Shown here piece by piece: positions 25,147-34,411 of a stretch of 64,000 nucleotides of DNA. The notes under the pieces are model-generated. The model saw only the letters and a program-made list of their open reading frames with translations, did not search any database and had not been told where the DNA came from. The stretch's first letter is position 1. Every line of letters begins with the position of its first letter. The DNA comes from JABFRZ01 sp964631945 (GTDB lineage Bacteria > Planctomycetota > UBA1135 > GCA-002686595), in NCBI GenBank assembly GCA_964631945.1, contig CAZWAY010000015.1, positions 1 to 64,000 of the forward strand, written 5' to 3'. The position numbers were made by a program, and so were the translations under genes.

Positions 25147-27886
25147 CTTCCCGGTAGGAGGCCTCGATGTCGATGTCCTGGGTCGGCACGCGCACGCCAT
25201 CGAGCTCGACCACGCAGCCGGTTTGCGCGATGGCATTCCCGAGCCCCGCCGGGCCGAGCGTCAACCCGCGCGCGATCAGGCGCGACGGACCGTACTCGGG
25301 CTTCTTGACGAAGGCCGCCAGCGCGTAGTTGCGGGCCTCGATGGCGAGCCCGCTGACCTCGACCTCCGAGGCGTCCTTGGAGGCCACGCCCACGGCCACG
25401 TCGAGCGCGCGCCCGCCCTCGATGCGCGCCTTGCTGCGCTCGCCGATCGAGAAGGCCTTGTCGCCGAGGCGCTCGAAGCGGCAGTTGCGCGCCAGCACGT
25501 CCGAGCCGCTGACGTCGATGCCGTCCGCCAGGCCGTCGCGGAAGGTGCAGTCGCGCAGCTCGCCCGTGACGAAGTCGCCGTCGAAGCTGTCCGAGTGGCA
25601 GCCCGAGAAGGTGACGGTGTCGAGCAGGATGTCCGCGCCGAAGACGTTCAGTCCGTCCTCGGCCTCGGTGCCGTCGAAGTGACAGCGCACCAGCGTCACG
25701 GGCGAGCGGTAGAACGTGACCGCGCCCGTCTGGATCCAGCCGCCGCGCACGGCCGCGGTGGTCCTGCGCACGACCACGTCGTTCCACTCGCTGCGCCCGT
25801 CCGCGCCGAGCACCACCACGCCGGCCCAGGGCGCGGTGTCCGCGGGCTCCAGCACGATCGGCTCCGCGCTGGTGCCCGCGAAGGTCAGGGGCGCGTCCGC
25901 GAGCAGCAGCGCGCCCGCCTGGAAGCGCAGGGTCGTACCGGGGACGAGCGCGAGTCCGGTGCGCGCCGGCAGCACCAGGTCGCCCGCCACCTCCCACGTC
26001 CCCGCCAGCGCCAGCAGTCGCCCGCTGGCGAGGTCGTAGCGCAGGAACGGATGCCGCTCGAGCACCTGCTCGAGGCTCGGGGCGCTCGGCCGACCCTCGC
26101 CCTCGGCCAGCGGCAGCTTGCGCCGGAAGGCCAGCAACTCCTCGTGCGACTCCTCGGCCGCCAGCAGGCGGTGGACGGCGTGCACGTCGAGGTCGAGCGT
26201 CTGCGCCTCCGTCAGCTCCTGGCGCAGCGCGCGCGTGAGCTTCGCGACCGTCTCGAGGTTGGCCAGGCGCGAGTTCATCGGGAAGCGGAAGAGCGTCGCG
26301 CGCCCGTCGGCCGCCAGCACCACGCCCTGCCCGCGCACGCGCGCCCCGGACGAGCCAGCCACCAGCGCGCCGGCCGCCGGCACGAGGCTGCCGTTGCTGA
26401 AGCGGAAGCCCTCGACCAGCACGGGCGAGCGCGTGGTGGCCCAGGCGCGCACCTCGAGCATGCCCGCGCCGGCATCGCGGGTCGCGTCGGTGAGCTCGTA
26501 GCTCGCCTCGAAGTTCACGCTGTCCGCCGGCAGGCAGACCGTGCGCAGGTAGACGACCTGGGCCCGCAGGCGCTGCTTCATCTCGCCCGCGGAAGCCCCG
26601 GCCGGCAGCTCCTCGCTCGCGCGCAGGGCGGCCTCGAAGCGCGTGAGGTCGGGCTCGACCGCGGCGAAGAAGCCATCCAGCCAGTCGGAGCGCAGCATGC
26701 GCCCGAGCTGGTCGAAGAGCGCCTGGGTGTAGCCCGGACTGCGCGCGAAGGCCGCCGCCAGGCCGGTCGCGCGCCAGGGCACCGGATCGCGCGCCGAGGG
26801 ATCCTGCGCGGCGCAGTCGAACAGGATCGGCTCGAGGCGCGCCTGCACCGGGTCGCGGTAGAAGCGCATGTTGTGCCAGGCGAGCGCGTGCTCGGACTGG
26901 AACAGGGACAGGAGCGCGTGCGCGCAGCCGAGGCGCCCCACGTCCACCAGGTCCTCGAGCGTGCGGCCGCGCAGCTCGTCGAGCGCCTCCAGCACGCGCC
27001 GCCGGTCGATCTCCGGCTGGTCCGCCAGGGCCAGCGCGCGCAATGCCTTCATCTGCTCCAGCGCGGCGTGCAGCGCGCGCTCCAGGTTCGCGCTGGCCGC
27101 GAGGTGCTTCTCGCCGAAGGCGCGCACCTCGGCCGGGGCCGCCGTGTAGGCCGCCTCCATGCCGCGCGAGCCGCTGCCGCGTCGTCCCTTGGCGGGGATC
27201 TCGCCGTCCTGCAGCAGCGCCGACCAGAGCACGCTCTCGTCCCACACCACGATCGGACCCTCGCGCCGGCCCTGGGACTCGAGCAGCTCCTTCTCGAAGT
27301 GCTCCTCCAGGAAGTACACGCCCAGGGCGTGCCCGTTCTGGACCACGTTCAGGAAGGTCGAGCGCGGCACCAGCACGCCCTCGTGCCGCGCGGCCTCGTG
27401 CACGAGCCACTCCCACAGGTAGCCGCGCGTGGAGGGGGCCTGGATCGAGAACTCGCGCATGCCGCGGAAGTTGCCCGAGCCCAGGCGGATGCGGTAGGAC
27501 CAGCGCTCGCCCTCGACGTGGTCGGTCCAGTCGCCCTTGATGCGGATCTGGGCCGGCTCGCGCCGGCCCTCGAACACGAACTCGGCCGGCACGGTGTCGG
27601 CGTCGGTCTGGGTGATGACGCCGCGCTCCAGCGCCTGCGCGCGCACGCGCTCCAGCACGGCGGCCGAGTCGGGCGGGATGACGAGCTCGATCGTGGCCAG
27701 CCCGTTCGCGGGCGGCGTCTCGCCCGGCCGCACCGGCACGAGCGCGGGGAAGGGCGTCGGCGTCGCCTCCGGGCCGCGCCCGTCGAACCAGCGCGCGGGT
27801 CGCGCCAGCGCGCCGATCGCGATCCCCACCGCCAGGATCCCGAGCCCGGTCCAGGTCCCGCTCGTTCGTTCGCGTTTGCTCAGCAT
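25124..27886 (-). CDS. CotH-kinase-like protein fused to a right-handed beta-helix
   Basis: 920 aa from ATG 27886 with an N-terminal membrane anchor (GLGILAVGIAIGALA). Residues about 95-420 resemble the CotH protein-kinase family: a strand RIKGDWTDHVEGERWSYRIR, FSIQAPSTRGYLWEWLVHEA, HALGVYFLEEHFEKELLES and late LEPILFDCAAQD, possibly the metal-binding Asp segment. From about residue 640 onward there is a right-handed parallel beta-helix with many short turns: VTLVRCHFDGTEAEDGLNVF, VTFSGCHSDSFDGDFVTGEL and DVLARNCRFERLGDKAFSIG. CotH kinases phosphorylate spore-coat or surface proteins. The fusion with a beta-helix suggests a carbohydrate or surface-protein partner. It lies between DUF4956 and VTC genes in one operon. 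Confidence 0.83.
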   Translation of the reverse strand: MLSKRERTSGTWTGLGILAVGIAIGALARPARWFDGRGPEATPTPFPALVPVRPGETPPANGLATIELVIPPDSAAVLERVRAQALERGVITQTDADTVPAEFVFEGRREPAQIRIKGDWTDHVEGERWSYRIRLGSGNFRGMREFSIQAPSTRGYLWEWLVHEAARHEGVLVPRSTFLNVVQNGHALGVYFLEEHFEKELLESQGRREGPIVVWDESVLWSALLQDGEIPAKGRRGSGSRGMEAAYTAAPAEVRAFGEKHLAASANLERALHAALEQMKALRALALADQPEIDRRRVLEALDELRGRTLEDLVDVGRLGCAHALLSLFQSEHALAWHNMRFYRDPVQARLEPILFDCAAQDPSARDPVPWRATGLAAAFARSPGYTQALFDQLGRMLRSDWLDGFFAAVEPDLTRFEAALRASEELPAGASAGEMKQRLRAQVVYLRTVCLPADSVNFEASYELTDATRDAGAGMLEVRAWATTRSPVLVEGFRFSNGSLVPAAGALVAGSSGARVRGQGVVLAADGRATLFRFPMNSRLANLETVAKLTRALRQELTEAQTLDLDVHAVHRLLAAEESHEELLAFRRKLPLAEGEGRPSAPSLEQVLERHPFLRYDLASGRLLALAGTWEVAGDLVLPARTGLALVPGTTLRFQAGALLLADAPLTFAGTSAEPIVLEPADTAPWAGVVVLGADGRSEWNDVVVRRTTAAVRGGWIQTGAVTFYRSPVTLVRCHFDGTEAEDGLNVFGADILLDTVTFSGCHSDSFDGDFVTGELRDCTFRDGLADGIDVSGSDVLARNCRFERLGDKAFSIGERSKARIEGGRALDVAVGVASKDASEVEVSGLAIEARNYALAAFVKKPEYGPSRLIARGLTLGPAGLGNAIAQTGCVVELDGVRVPTQDIDIEASYREGVLGRAK

Positions 27887-27931
27887 GGCGCTACGCGCAC
27901 CTCGGGCCCGCACCGACTCGAGGGAGGCGGC

Positions 27932-28621
27932 TCAATCGAGACTGTTGCCCTCGACCACGCTGATCGAGCTGCCGGGCAGGACCTGCTCGAGGCGCGTCAG
28001 CAGCGGGCCGACCGATTCGGCGCGCCCGAGGTCGAGCACCAGCGTGGCGTTGAAGGTCGAACCCTCGCAGTCGATACGGCGCAGGTCGACGTGGTCGGCG
28101 GCCTCCTCGGCGCCCGCCAGGAGCTCGCGCAGCACCGACTCGGTGCTGGCACCCTCGCGCGCGGGCAGCGTGCCCGAGAGGTGCACGAGCAGCCGCGGCG
28201 GCAGCGAGTTCGCGCGCCCGAGGCTGATCAGCGCCATGTACCCGAGGATCACGGCGAAGACCACGGCCGTCAGGCGCGGCTGGTTCGCGCCCATGCCCAG
28301 GCCGAGACCGATCGCCAGGAACAGGTAGGCGAGTTCCTCGGGCTCCTTGATGGGCGTGCGGAAGCGGATGATCGAGAGCGCGCCCACCAGGCCCAGCGAG
28401 AGCGCCAGCGAGCTCTGCACGACCGCGATCACGAGCATCGTGGTGGCCGCGATGAACACGAACACGCGCGAGAACTTGCGCTTGTTCGAGAGCACCGGCG
28501 AGAAGCGCAGGTAGTGCCAGACCAGGATCTGCCCCAGGATCAGCAGCAGCCCGAGGTTGACGAGCAACGTCCGCAGGTCGGAGGGATCGAAGCGCGACTG
28601 CAGAAAGGAATTCTGGGGCAC
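27932..28621 (-). CDS. DUF4956 membrane protein
   Basis: 229 aa from a GTG. Four membrane helices are evident: LRTLLVNLGLLLILGQILVW, FVFIAATTMLVIAVVQSSLA, LAYLFLAIGLGLGMG and LTAVVFAVILGYMALISLG. The conserved loop LSIIRFRTPIKEPEELAYLF, with its Arg-Phe-Arg-Thr core, is characteristic of DUF4956. The C-terminal 90 residues form a soluble alpha-beta domain with ACT-like look (HVDLRRIDCEGSTFNATLVL). It is the first gene of the CotH/VTC operon and is encoded 45 bp ahead of the CotH-like gene. DUF4956 proteins accompany VTC-domain proteins in many bacteria; transport or sensing has been suggested by context only. Confidence 0.85.
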   Translation of the reverse strand: MPQNSFLQSRFDPSDLRTLLVNLGLLLILGQILVWHYLRFSPVLSNKRKFSRVFVFIAATTMLVIAVVQSSLALSLGLVGALSIIRFRTPIKEPEELAYLFLAIGLGLGMGANQPRLTAVVFAVILGYMALISLGRANSLPPRLLVHLSGTLPAREGASTESVLRELLAGAEEAADHVDLRRIDCEGSTFNATLVLDLGRAESVGPLLTRLEQVLPGSSISVVEGNSLD

Positions 28622-28728
28622 GGATGCGGCTGGCTCGGTTTCGCGGGAGGCCGACGGCCACTCAACATACCCCGGGCCTTCCCGCAAACGAACCCACGGG
28701 CCGGGGAGTAGACTCCGAGCCCGCGACC

Positions 28729-29889
28729 ATGAACCGTCTCGCGCCCTTCCTGCTCGCGGTGCTGGCCCGAGCGCCGACGCAGGCGCCCGCCCCGCAACCC
28801 GCGCCGGCGGGCGGATCCGGACCGACGGTGACCGTGCGCCAGACGGGCGCGGCCGACGTGCTGGGCAACGACGACGTCGCGCTGGCCGCCGGGCTCGAGC
28901 GCCTGCGCGCCAGCGGAGGCACGCTGGTGATCGGTACCGGCCGCTGGGTCCTGCGGCGCGCGCTGTTCCCACCCAAGGACGTCGTGCTGCGCGGAGAGGA
29001 GGGCGCGGTGCTGGCGCTGCCCACGCCCGCGCTGACCCGCGTCGAGGCCGCGGCGGGCACGCACGAGCTCGAGCTGGTGGACGCGCACGAATTCGCCGGC
29101 GACACACGGGTGCAGATCCTGCCGCCGGTGGACCGCCAGGGCTTCGCCGACGGCAGCACGGCGCTCGAGCTCCGCCCGCTCGCGCGCGTCGAGGGGCGGA
29201 CGCTGGTGCTTACGGAGCCGCTGCCGGTCACCGTGCCCGCCGGCAGCCGCGTGGGCTACCCGCACAAGCTGCTGTGGCTGGACAAGCTGGGCCGGGTCAC
29301 GATCGAGGACCTGGCCTTCGAGGGCGGGCGCAAGTCGGCCATCCCGATGCCCGGGCACTCGCAGCGCTGCGCCATCTGGGCCAGCGCGCCCTTCGGCTTC
29401 GAGGAGAAGCGCCTCGGTCCGCCGGGCACCGGGGTGATCGTGCGCCGCTGTCGCTTCTCGGACTGGTACGGCCGCGGCGTGGCCTTCTACAACCACGTGG
29501 ACGGCGTGGTGGAAGACTGCCGTTTCGAGCGCATCAGCGACGAAGCCATCGACCTCGATCACTTCGTCGAGCGCTTCCGCATCGCCCGCAACCAGCTGGC
29601 CGACGTCCTGTGGGGCATCGTGCTCAACGACGCCTCGCGCAACGTGGTCGAGGAGAACGACATCTCGGGCTGCGACATCGGCATCTGGAGCTGGCAGTAC
29701 GAGCTCACCCCGCGCCAGGGCATCAACGAGGAGAACGTGATCCGCGGCAACACCATCCGGCGCGCGCGCGACAAGGCGATCCTGATCGACAAGGCCTGCG
29801 TGCGCTACGTGATCCAGGGCAACGAGTACGAGGGCGAGCTGGTGGTGGTCGAGTCCGAGAACACCGTCGGGCCCAACACGCAGCTCTAA
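28729..29889 (+). CDS. Secreted right-handed beta-helix protein (pectate-lyase-like fold)
   Basis: 386 aa starting MNRLAPFLLAVLARA with an export signal. After an N-terminal cap (LAAGLERLRASGGTLVIGTG) the protein consists of beta-helix turns: TGVIVRRCRFSDWYGRGVAF, VVEDCRFERISDEAIDLDHF, NVVEENDISGCDIGIWSWQY and NVIRGNTIRRARDKAILIDK. This fold is shared by polysaccharide lyases, hydrolases and epimerases. The catalytic residues cannot be identified confidently. It is divergent from the DUF4956/CotH/VTC operon (107 bp between starts) and its fold matches the beta-helix of the CotH-like fusion, so a shared substrate is possible. It converges with lysC. Confidence 0.82.
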   Translation: MNRLAPFLLAVLARAPTQAPAPQPAPAGGSGPTVTVRQTGAADVLGNDDVALAAGLERLRASGGTLVIGTGRWVLRRALFPPKDVVLRGEEGAVLALPTPALTRVEAAAGTHELELVDAHEFAGDTRVQILPPVDRQGFADGSTALELRPLARVEGRTLVLTEPLPVTVPAGSRVGYPHKLLWLDKLGRVTIEDLAFEGGRKSAIPMPGHSQRCAIWASAPFGFEEKRLGPPGTGVIVRRCRFSDWYGRGVAFYNHVDGVVEDCRFERISDEAIDLDHFVERFRIARNQLADVLWGIVLNDASRNVVEENDISGCDIGIWSWQYELTPRQGINEENVIRGNTIRRARDKAILIDKACVRYVIQGNEYEGELVVVESENTVGPNTQL

Positions 29890-29893
29890 GAGC

Positions 29894-31264
29894 TCAGGCC
29901 GTGGGCGTCCGCGCCGCGCGCGGCTGCGGCAAGAGCTCGGCGCTGCCCGGCGCCGGCGTGGCCCCGAACAGACCGGCGTGCAGCGCGCGCAGCGTGGCGG
30001 GCAGCGTGGCCGCGGGCGTGAGGAACACGCGGCTGCGCGCACCGACGCCGCCGGGCGCGGGCACCAGCGCGGCCCCGGCGCGCTGCGCCAGGGCCCCCAC
30101 GCGCGCCGTCAGGGCCGCGCCCTCGAGCTCGCGCCCGATCACGGCCAGCGATCCGAGTCCGCGCTCGACCCGCGCGCGCGGCGCCCGCGCTGCCACCAGT
30201 TCGGCCACGCGTTCGTCGTCCGGCACCAGCACGCTCAACTCGCGCGCGTCGAAGCTGGCGCGATAGGGCTCGAGGCCCTCCTCGGCCAGGGCCGTGAACA
30301 GCTCGGCCAGCTGCTCACCGTGGTCGCGCCCGAGCGCGAGCGTCTCGCGGTACAGCGCCAGCTCGGGACGGTGCGCGAGGCCGAGCGCTCCCGTGTGCGG
30401 GGTCTCGGCCTCGATGCGGCTGCCGGGCGAGTCCGGCTCGCCCACGTCGGCGACGCGCACCACGATCCCGCCGCGCTCGGCCGGCTCGAGCGCGCCCGCG
30501 TGCAGGACCTCGGCCCCGTGCAGCGCGAACTCGACCGCCTCCGCCCGTCCGAGCACCGGGATCAGGCGCGCCTCGGGCACGAGCTCGGGATCCGCGCTCA
30601 GGAAGCCCGCCACCGCCTTCCACAGCACGACCTGCTCGGCCTGCAGCGCCTCGCCCAGCCAGACCGCGGTGAGGTCCGAGCCGTTCGGTCCGAGGGTCGT
30701 GAGCTGCCCGGCCGGATCGAGCGCGAGGTAGCCCGTCACGACCGGGATCCCGGGCACGGCCTCGAGCTCGGCCCGCAACCCGGGCCGGGGCGCGCCGAGC
30801 AGCGTGCCCTCGCCGCGCCGCGCCGCCGTGGTCAGGCCGAGGTCGTAGGCGTCGAGCGGCGCCGCGGCCTGGCCGCGACGGCGCAGCACCGCGGCCACGA
30901 CGCGCGCGCTCATGCGCTCGCCGAAGGAGAGCACGTAGTCGCGCATGGCGCGGTCGCGCCGCGGGTGCGCGCGCAGTTCCTCCAGGATCGCGCGCAGCTC
31001 GAACAGGTGCCGGTCGAGCAGGTCGCTGGCCAGGCCGAGCTGCGCCAGCGCGCTGCGGTGGCGCACGCGCAGCGCGTCCCAGGCCTCGAGTCCGCCGCGC
31101 TCGGCGTCCTCGGCGGCGCGCGCGAGCTGGGCCGTGACGCCCTCCTGGGCGCTGACCACCAGCGCGATCCGCCCGGCGCGCGCGGCGCGCAGCACGAGCT
31201 CCGCCACGCGCTCGATGGCCGGCCCGTCGCGCAGCGAGGCGCCCCCGAACTTCATCACCTGCAT
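29894..31264 (-). CDS. lysC: Aspartate kinase
   Basis: 456 aa. The amino-acid kinase domain starts MQVMKFGGASLRDGPAIERV, where the family normally has KFGGTS, so an Ala replaces the usual Thr. Substrate and nucleotide segments follow: FGERMSARVVAAVLRRRGQA, NGSDLTAVWLGEALQAEQVV, and the ADP-binding loop KAVAGFLSADPELVPEARLI. The C-terminal 150 residues contain two ACT-like regulatory modules (about 300-435; YRASFDARELSVLVPDDERV), expected to bind end-product amino acids. The enzyme phosphorylates aspartate at the head of the lysine, threonine and methionine pathways. The gene stands alone, divergent from the LeuA-like gene with 239 bp between. Confidence 0.9.
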   Translation of the reverse strand: MQVMKFGGASLRDGPAIERVAELVLRAARAGRIALVVSAQEGVTAQLARAAEDAERGGLEAWDALRVRHRSALAQLGLASDLLDRHLFELRAILEELRAHPRRDRAMRDYVLSFGERMSARVVAAVLRRRGQAAAPLDAYDLGLTTAARRGEGTLLGAPRPGLRAELEAVPGIPVVTGYLALDPAGQLTTLGPNGSDLTAVWLGEALQAEQVVLWKAVAGFLSADPELVPEARLIPVLGRAEAVEFALHGAEVLHAGALEPAERGGIVVRVADVGEPDSPGSRIEAETPHTGALGLAHRPELALYRETLALGRDHGEQLAELFTALAEEGLEPYRASFDARELSVLVPDDERVAELVAARAPRARVERGLGSLAVIGRELEGAALTARVGALAQRAGAALVPAPGGVGARSRVFLTPAATLPATLRALHAGLFGATPAPGSAELLPQPRAARTPTA

Positions 31265-31503
31265 GGGGTCGAGAAGATACTCGCGGCCCGGCCGGGGCAC
31301 AGACTCCGCTTCGCCCGGCGAGCGATGCCGCGCCCCGTCCGGACCCCCGCCGTGCCGAGAAGGCGGGGCGACTCCAGTCCCCGCGCGCCGCTGGACGAAG
31401 CTCGGGGCTCCGCACCGACCTCGACCTCCCGCGCTCCCGGGGCGATAATCGGGCGCGGGGAATCCGAGGCGAGACCGACGAGACATCCAGAACGAGAGGC
31501 GCG

Positions 31504-32733
31504 ATGGCCGCGATCGAAAAAGACGACCTGATCTACGACTGGAACCAGGTCCAGGAGGACGCCACGCCCGGCGCGCCCGAGCCGATGTTCGTGGACGAGA
31601 CCCTGCGCGACGGCCTGCAGAGCCCCTCGGTGCGCGATCCCGATCTCGACGAGAAGCTGCGCCTGATCCGCCTGATGGACCAGCTCGGCATCGACTCCGC
31701 CGACGTCGGGCTGCCGGGCGCCGGCGAGCGCGCGCGCGAGCACATCCGCGCGCTGTGTCGCGAGATGACCCAGCTCCAGATCCGTCCGAACGTCGCCTGC
31801 CGCACGCTGATCTCCGACATCGCGCCGGTGGTCGATCTGGTGCAGGAACTCGGCACGCCGGTCGAGGTCTGCACCTTCATCGGCTCCTCGCCCATCCGCC
31901 AGTACGCCGAGGGCTGGAAGCTCGAGGACATGCTCGAGCTGACGCGCACGGCCGTGACCTTCGCGGTCGACCACGAGCTGCCGTGCATGTTCGTGACCGA
32001 GGACACGACGCGCGCGCGCCCCGAGCACATCCGCGCGCTGTACGCGACCGCGATCGAGGCCGGGGCCAGGCGCATCTGCATCTGCGACACCTGCGGCCAC
32101 GCCACGCCGTCCGGCACGCGCGCGCTGGTGACCTTCGTGCGCGAGCTCGCGCGTGGCCTGGGAGCCGAGGTCGGCATCGACTGGCACGGCCACCGCGACC
32201 GCGGGCTGGGCCTGATCAACGCGCTGGCCGCGGTCGAGGCCGGCGCCTCGCGCATCCACGCCACGGCCCTGGGCGTGGGCGAGCGCGCCGGCAACACCGA
32301 GATGGACCTCCTGCTGGTCAACCTGCGGCTGATGGGCCGCATCTCCAACGACCTCTCGGCCCTGGCCGAGTACTGCCAGCTCGCCAGCAAGGCCATCGGC
32401 GTGCCGATCCCGCACAACTACTCGGTCTTCGGCCAGGACGCCTTCGAGACCGGCACGGGCGTGCACGCCGCGGCCGTGATCAAGGCCTTCAAGAAGGGCG
32501 ACGCCTGGCTGGCCGACCGCATCTACTCGGGCGTGCCGGCCGGCATGTTCGGGCTCGAACAGGTCATCCGCGTGGGCCCGATGAGCGGCAAGTCGAACGT
32601 CGCCTGGGTGCTCGAGCGCCACGGCGTCGAGGCCACCGAGGAGCGCATCCAGGGCGTGCTCACCCTGGCCAAGGCCACGCCGCGCATGCTCAGCGACGCG
32701 GAAGTGCTGGCCGCGGCGGGCGAGAAGCGCTGA
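31504..32733 (+). CDS. 2-isopropylmalate synthase / homocitrate synthase family protein
   Basis: 409 aa. It has the DRE-TIM metallolyase signature FVDETLRDGLQSPSVRDPDL near the start, then ICDTCGHATPSGTRALV, and the metal-binding HGHRDRGLGLINALAAVEAG. It continues with HNYSVFGQDAFETGTGVHAA (substrate-binding histidine region). It lacks the C-terminal regulatory LeuA dimer domain seen in the long 2-isopropylmalate synthases. Substrate choice (2-oxoisovalerate, pyruvate or 2-oxoglutarate) cannot be decided from sequence. The Met start follows an AACGAGAGGCGCG segment containing GAGAGG, about six bases upstream. No other leucine-pathway gene is in the window. Confidence 0.88.
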   Translation: MAAIEKDDLIYDWNQVQEDATPGAPEPMFVDETLRDGLQSPSVRDPDLDEKLRLIRLMDQLGIDSADVGLPGAGERAREHIRALCREMTQLQIRPNVACRTLISDIAPVVDLVQELGTPVEVCTFIGSSPIRQYAEGWKLEDMLELTRTAVTFAVDHELPCMFVTEDTTRARPEHIRALYATAIEAGARRICICDTCGHATPSGTRALVTFVRELARGLGAEVGIDWHGHRDRGLGLINALAAVEAGASRIHATALGVGERAGNTEMDLLLVNLRLMGRISNDLSALAEYCQLASKAIGVPIPHNYSVFGQDAFETGTGVHAAAVIKAFKKGDAWLADRIYSGVPAGMFGLEQVIRVGPMSGKSNVAWVLERHGVEATEERIQGVLTLAKATPRMLSDAEVLAAAGEKR

Positions 32734-32752
32734 AGCGCAGCGCCCGCTGCCG

Positions 32753-33043
32753 TCAGCTCGCGCCGTCCACCAGGATCATGCTCGTCTTCGCCGTCGCGTG
32801 CCGGATGGCCTTGATCGGCGCGTAGAGCTCCGAGCCCCACCACTCCTCGGCGCGCGCCGCGCTCGGGAACTCGAGGATCACGAAGCGTCCCGGCGTCCAG
32901 TCGCCCTCGAGCTTCGTCACGACGCCACCGCGCACCAGGTAGCGCCCCCCGAAGGCCGCCACGCTCGGCGCCGCCTGACGCTTGTACTCCTCGTAGCGGA
33001 CCGGATCCTGGACGTGGATGTCGACGACGACGTAGGCGCTCAT
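32753..33043 (-). CDS. DUF1330 family protein
   Basis: 96 aa, the usual length for the family. It starts MSAYVVVDIHVQDPVRYEEY, with the conserved KRQAAPSVAAFGGRYLVRGG, VTKLEGDWTPGRFVILEFPS and AEEWWGSELYAPIKAIR. These small ferredoxin-like-fold proteins have no settled function. It converges with the LeuA-like gene 19 bp away and stands as an independent small gene. Confidence 0.9.
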   Translation of the reverse strand: MSAYVVVDIHVQDPVRYEEYKRQAAPSVAAFGGRYLVRGGVVTKLEGDWTPGRFVILEFPSAARAEEWWGSELYAPIKAIRHATAKTSMILVDGAS

Positions 33044-33099
33044 GCGCGTCCAGGATAGCGGTGCGCCGAGCTGCTCGCGCCCACGGACGTGGGCACGCC

Positions 33100-33420
33100 C
33101 TAAACGGCCTTCGCGGGCTTCTTGCTGGTGGCCTTGCGCACGGGCACGACCGCAGGGATGGAGGCGGGCACGGTCTTCAGCGCGCTGGGCAGCACCTTGT
33201 CCGCGGCCAGGCCGCGGTACTCGCACGCGAAGCACTTGTGGTAGAGCTGCCGCTGGCGCTGGAGGCACACGGCCGGCGTGATCCAGTGGGCGATGAGCGG
33301 GTGCGCGCCGTCCGTGCGCGTCGGACACTGACGCCGGTTCTCGAGCGTTCGTTCGGCCAAGCGGTTGCCTCGGGTTTGCGGCGGGATGGAGCGGGCGCGC
33401 GCCCGCCGGAGCGCGCCCAC
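33100..33420 (-). CDS. Small Cys-containing protein, function unknown
   Basis: 106 aa from an ATG at 33420. The conserved-looking part is TDGAHPLIAHWITPAVCLQR then QRQLYHKCFACEYRGLAADK. It has a C-x2-C pair and additional Cys, which could bind a metal, and a basic tail KATSKKPAKAV. I do not know a named family. The N-terminal 30 residues may not be translated; the start is uncertain. Base composition and the long non-random stretch between the cysteines favour a real gene. Confidence 0.5.
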   Translation of the reverse strand: MGALRRARARSIPPQTRGNRLAERTLENRRQCPTRTDGAHPLIAHWITPAVCLQRQRQLYHKCFACEYRGLAADKVLPSALKTVPASIPAVVPVRKATSKKPAKAV

Positions 33421-33484
33421 TGTGGAGTCTGGCCCCCCGCCCTCGCAAGGCTCCAGATCCGGGATGACAGGGCCGCGCAGCGGC

Positions 33485-34354
33485 TCAGCGGCGCGCGCAC
33501 GCCGCGCGCAGCCGCGCCAGAGCTTCGCGCGCGGCCTCCGGGCCGCGGTGCGAGTCGCGCGAGAGCTCCACGGCCGCGACGCCCTCGAAGCCGACCTCGC
33601 GCAGCTCGTGCAGCACCGCCGGGAGGTCCAGGTCGCCCTCGCCGAACATGCGGTGGACGTGTTCGCCGGTGCGCGCGTCGTCGAGCTGCACCAGCGCGAG
33701 CCGCTGCGCGTGCCGGCGGATCACCCCCGCGACCGGCAGATCGTGCGTGGCGTGGCAGTGGCCGACGTCCAGGCACAGCCCGAGCGCCGCGCCCTCGCTC
33801 CCGAGCCGCCGCACGAGTTCCTCGTACCCGGCCGGACGCTCGACGAACATGCCGGGCTCGGGCTCGAAGGCGATGCGCACCCCGGCCGCGCGTCCCCGGG
33901 CGAGGATCGGGCGCAGGCCGTCGCACAGGCGCTGCCAGAACTCCTCCGATGCCGGCTCGCCGTCGCGCCGGTCGGCCACGGCTCCATCGGGCGCGGCGCC
34001 CGCCCACAGCGACACGAGTCCCGCGCCGAGCTCGGCCGCGAGGTCCACGTGGCGCTGCAGGAGCTCGACGCGCCGCGCGCGCTCGGCCGGGTCGTCCTCG
34101 AGCAGGTTCGGGCGGTGTTTCCGGAACGGATCGAGCAGGAAGCGCGCGCCGGTCTCGAGCGTGAGCTCGAGCCCGAGCTCCTCGGCGCGCCGGCGCACGC
34201 GCGCGACCTCGGCCCGATCCAGGCGAACCGGATCGAGCTGGCCCACGTCGGGCGTGATCGAGAGCGCCTCGTAGCCGAGCGCGCCCACCAGCTCGAGCGC
34301 GTCGAGCACGCGGTGGTGCGCGAGCCCGTTGGTGTTGTAGCCGAGGCGGAACAT
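33485..34354 (-). CDS. Xylose-isomerase-like TIM-barrel protein (sugar phosphate isomerase/epimerase)
   Basis: 289 aa beginning MFRLGYNTNGLAHHRVLDAL, a classic AP-endonuclease-2/xylose-isomerase-like start. Further motifs are LGYEALSITPDVGQLDP, AAELGAGLVSLWAGAAPDGA, IAFEPEPGMFVERPAGYEEL, LCLDVGHCHATHDLP and VQLDDARTGEHVHRMFGEGD. The His, Glu and Asp residues in these strands are the expected metal ligands. The reaction cannot be assigned. The gene is divergent from a sulfatase gene with 57 bp between, so the two may share a promoter region and act on related sugars. The frame runs on far upstream as a shadow of the sulfatase. Confidence 0.83.
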   Translation of the reverse strand: MFRLGYNTNGLAHHRVLDALELVGALGYEALSITPDVGQLDPVRLDRAEVARVRRRAEELGLELTLETGARFLLDPFRKHRPNLLEDDPAERARRVELLQRHVDLAAELGAGLVSLWAGAAPDGAVADRRDGEPASEEFWQRLCDGLRPILARGRAAGVRIAFEPEPGMFVERPAGYEELVRRLGSEGAALGLCLDVGHCHATHDLPVAGVIRRHAQRLALVQLDDARTGEHVHRMFGEGDLDLPAVLHELREVGFEGVAAVELSRDSHRGPEAAREALARLRAACARR

Positions 34355-34411
34355 CGTCGGCGCACCAAGTTGCCCGAGCGTCGGGTCCCCGTACACTCTG
34401 CGCGCGCTTTC

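Noticed and set aside
25100..28711. 1203-residue + strand frame
   Set aside because: Antisense to the CotH-like, VTC and DUF4956 genes; no domain, strongly biased composition.
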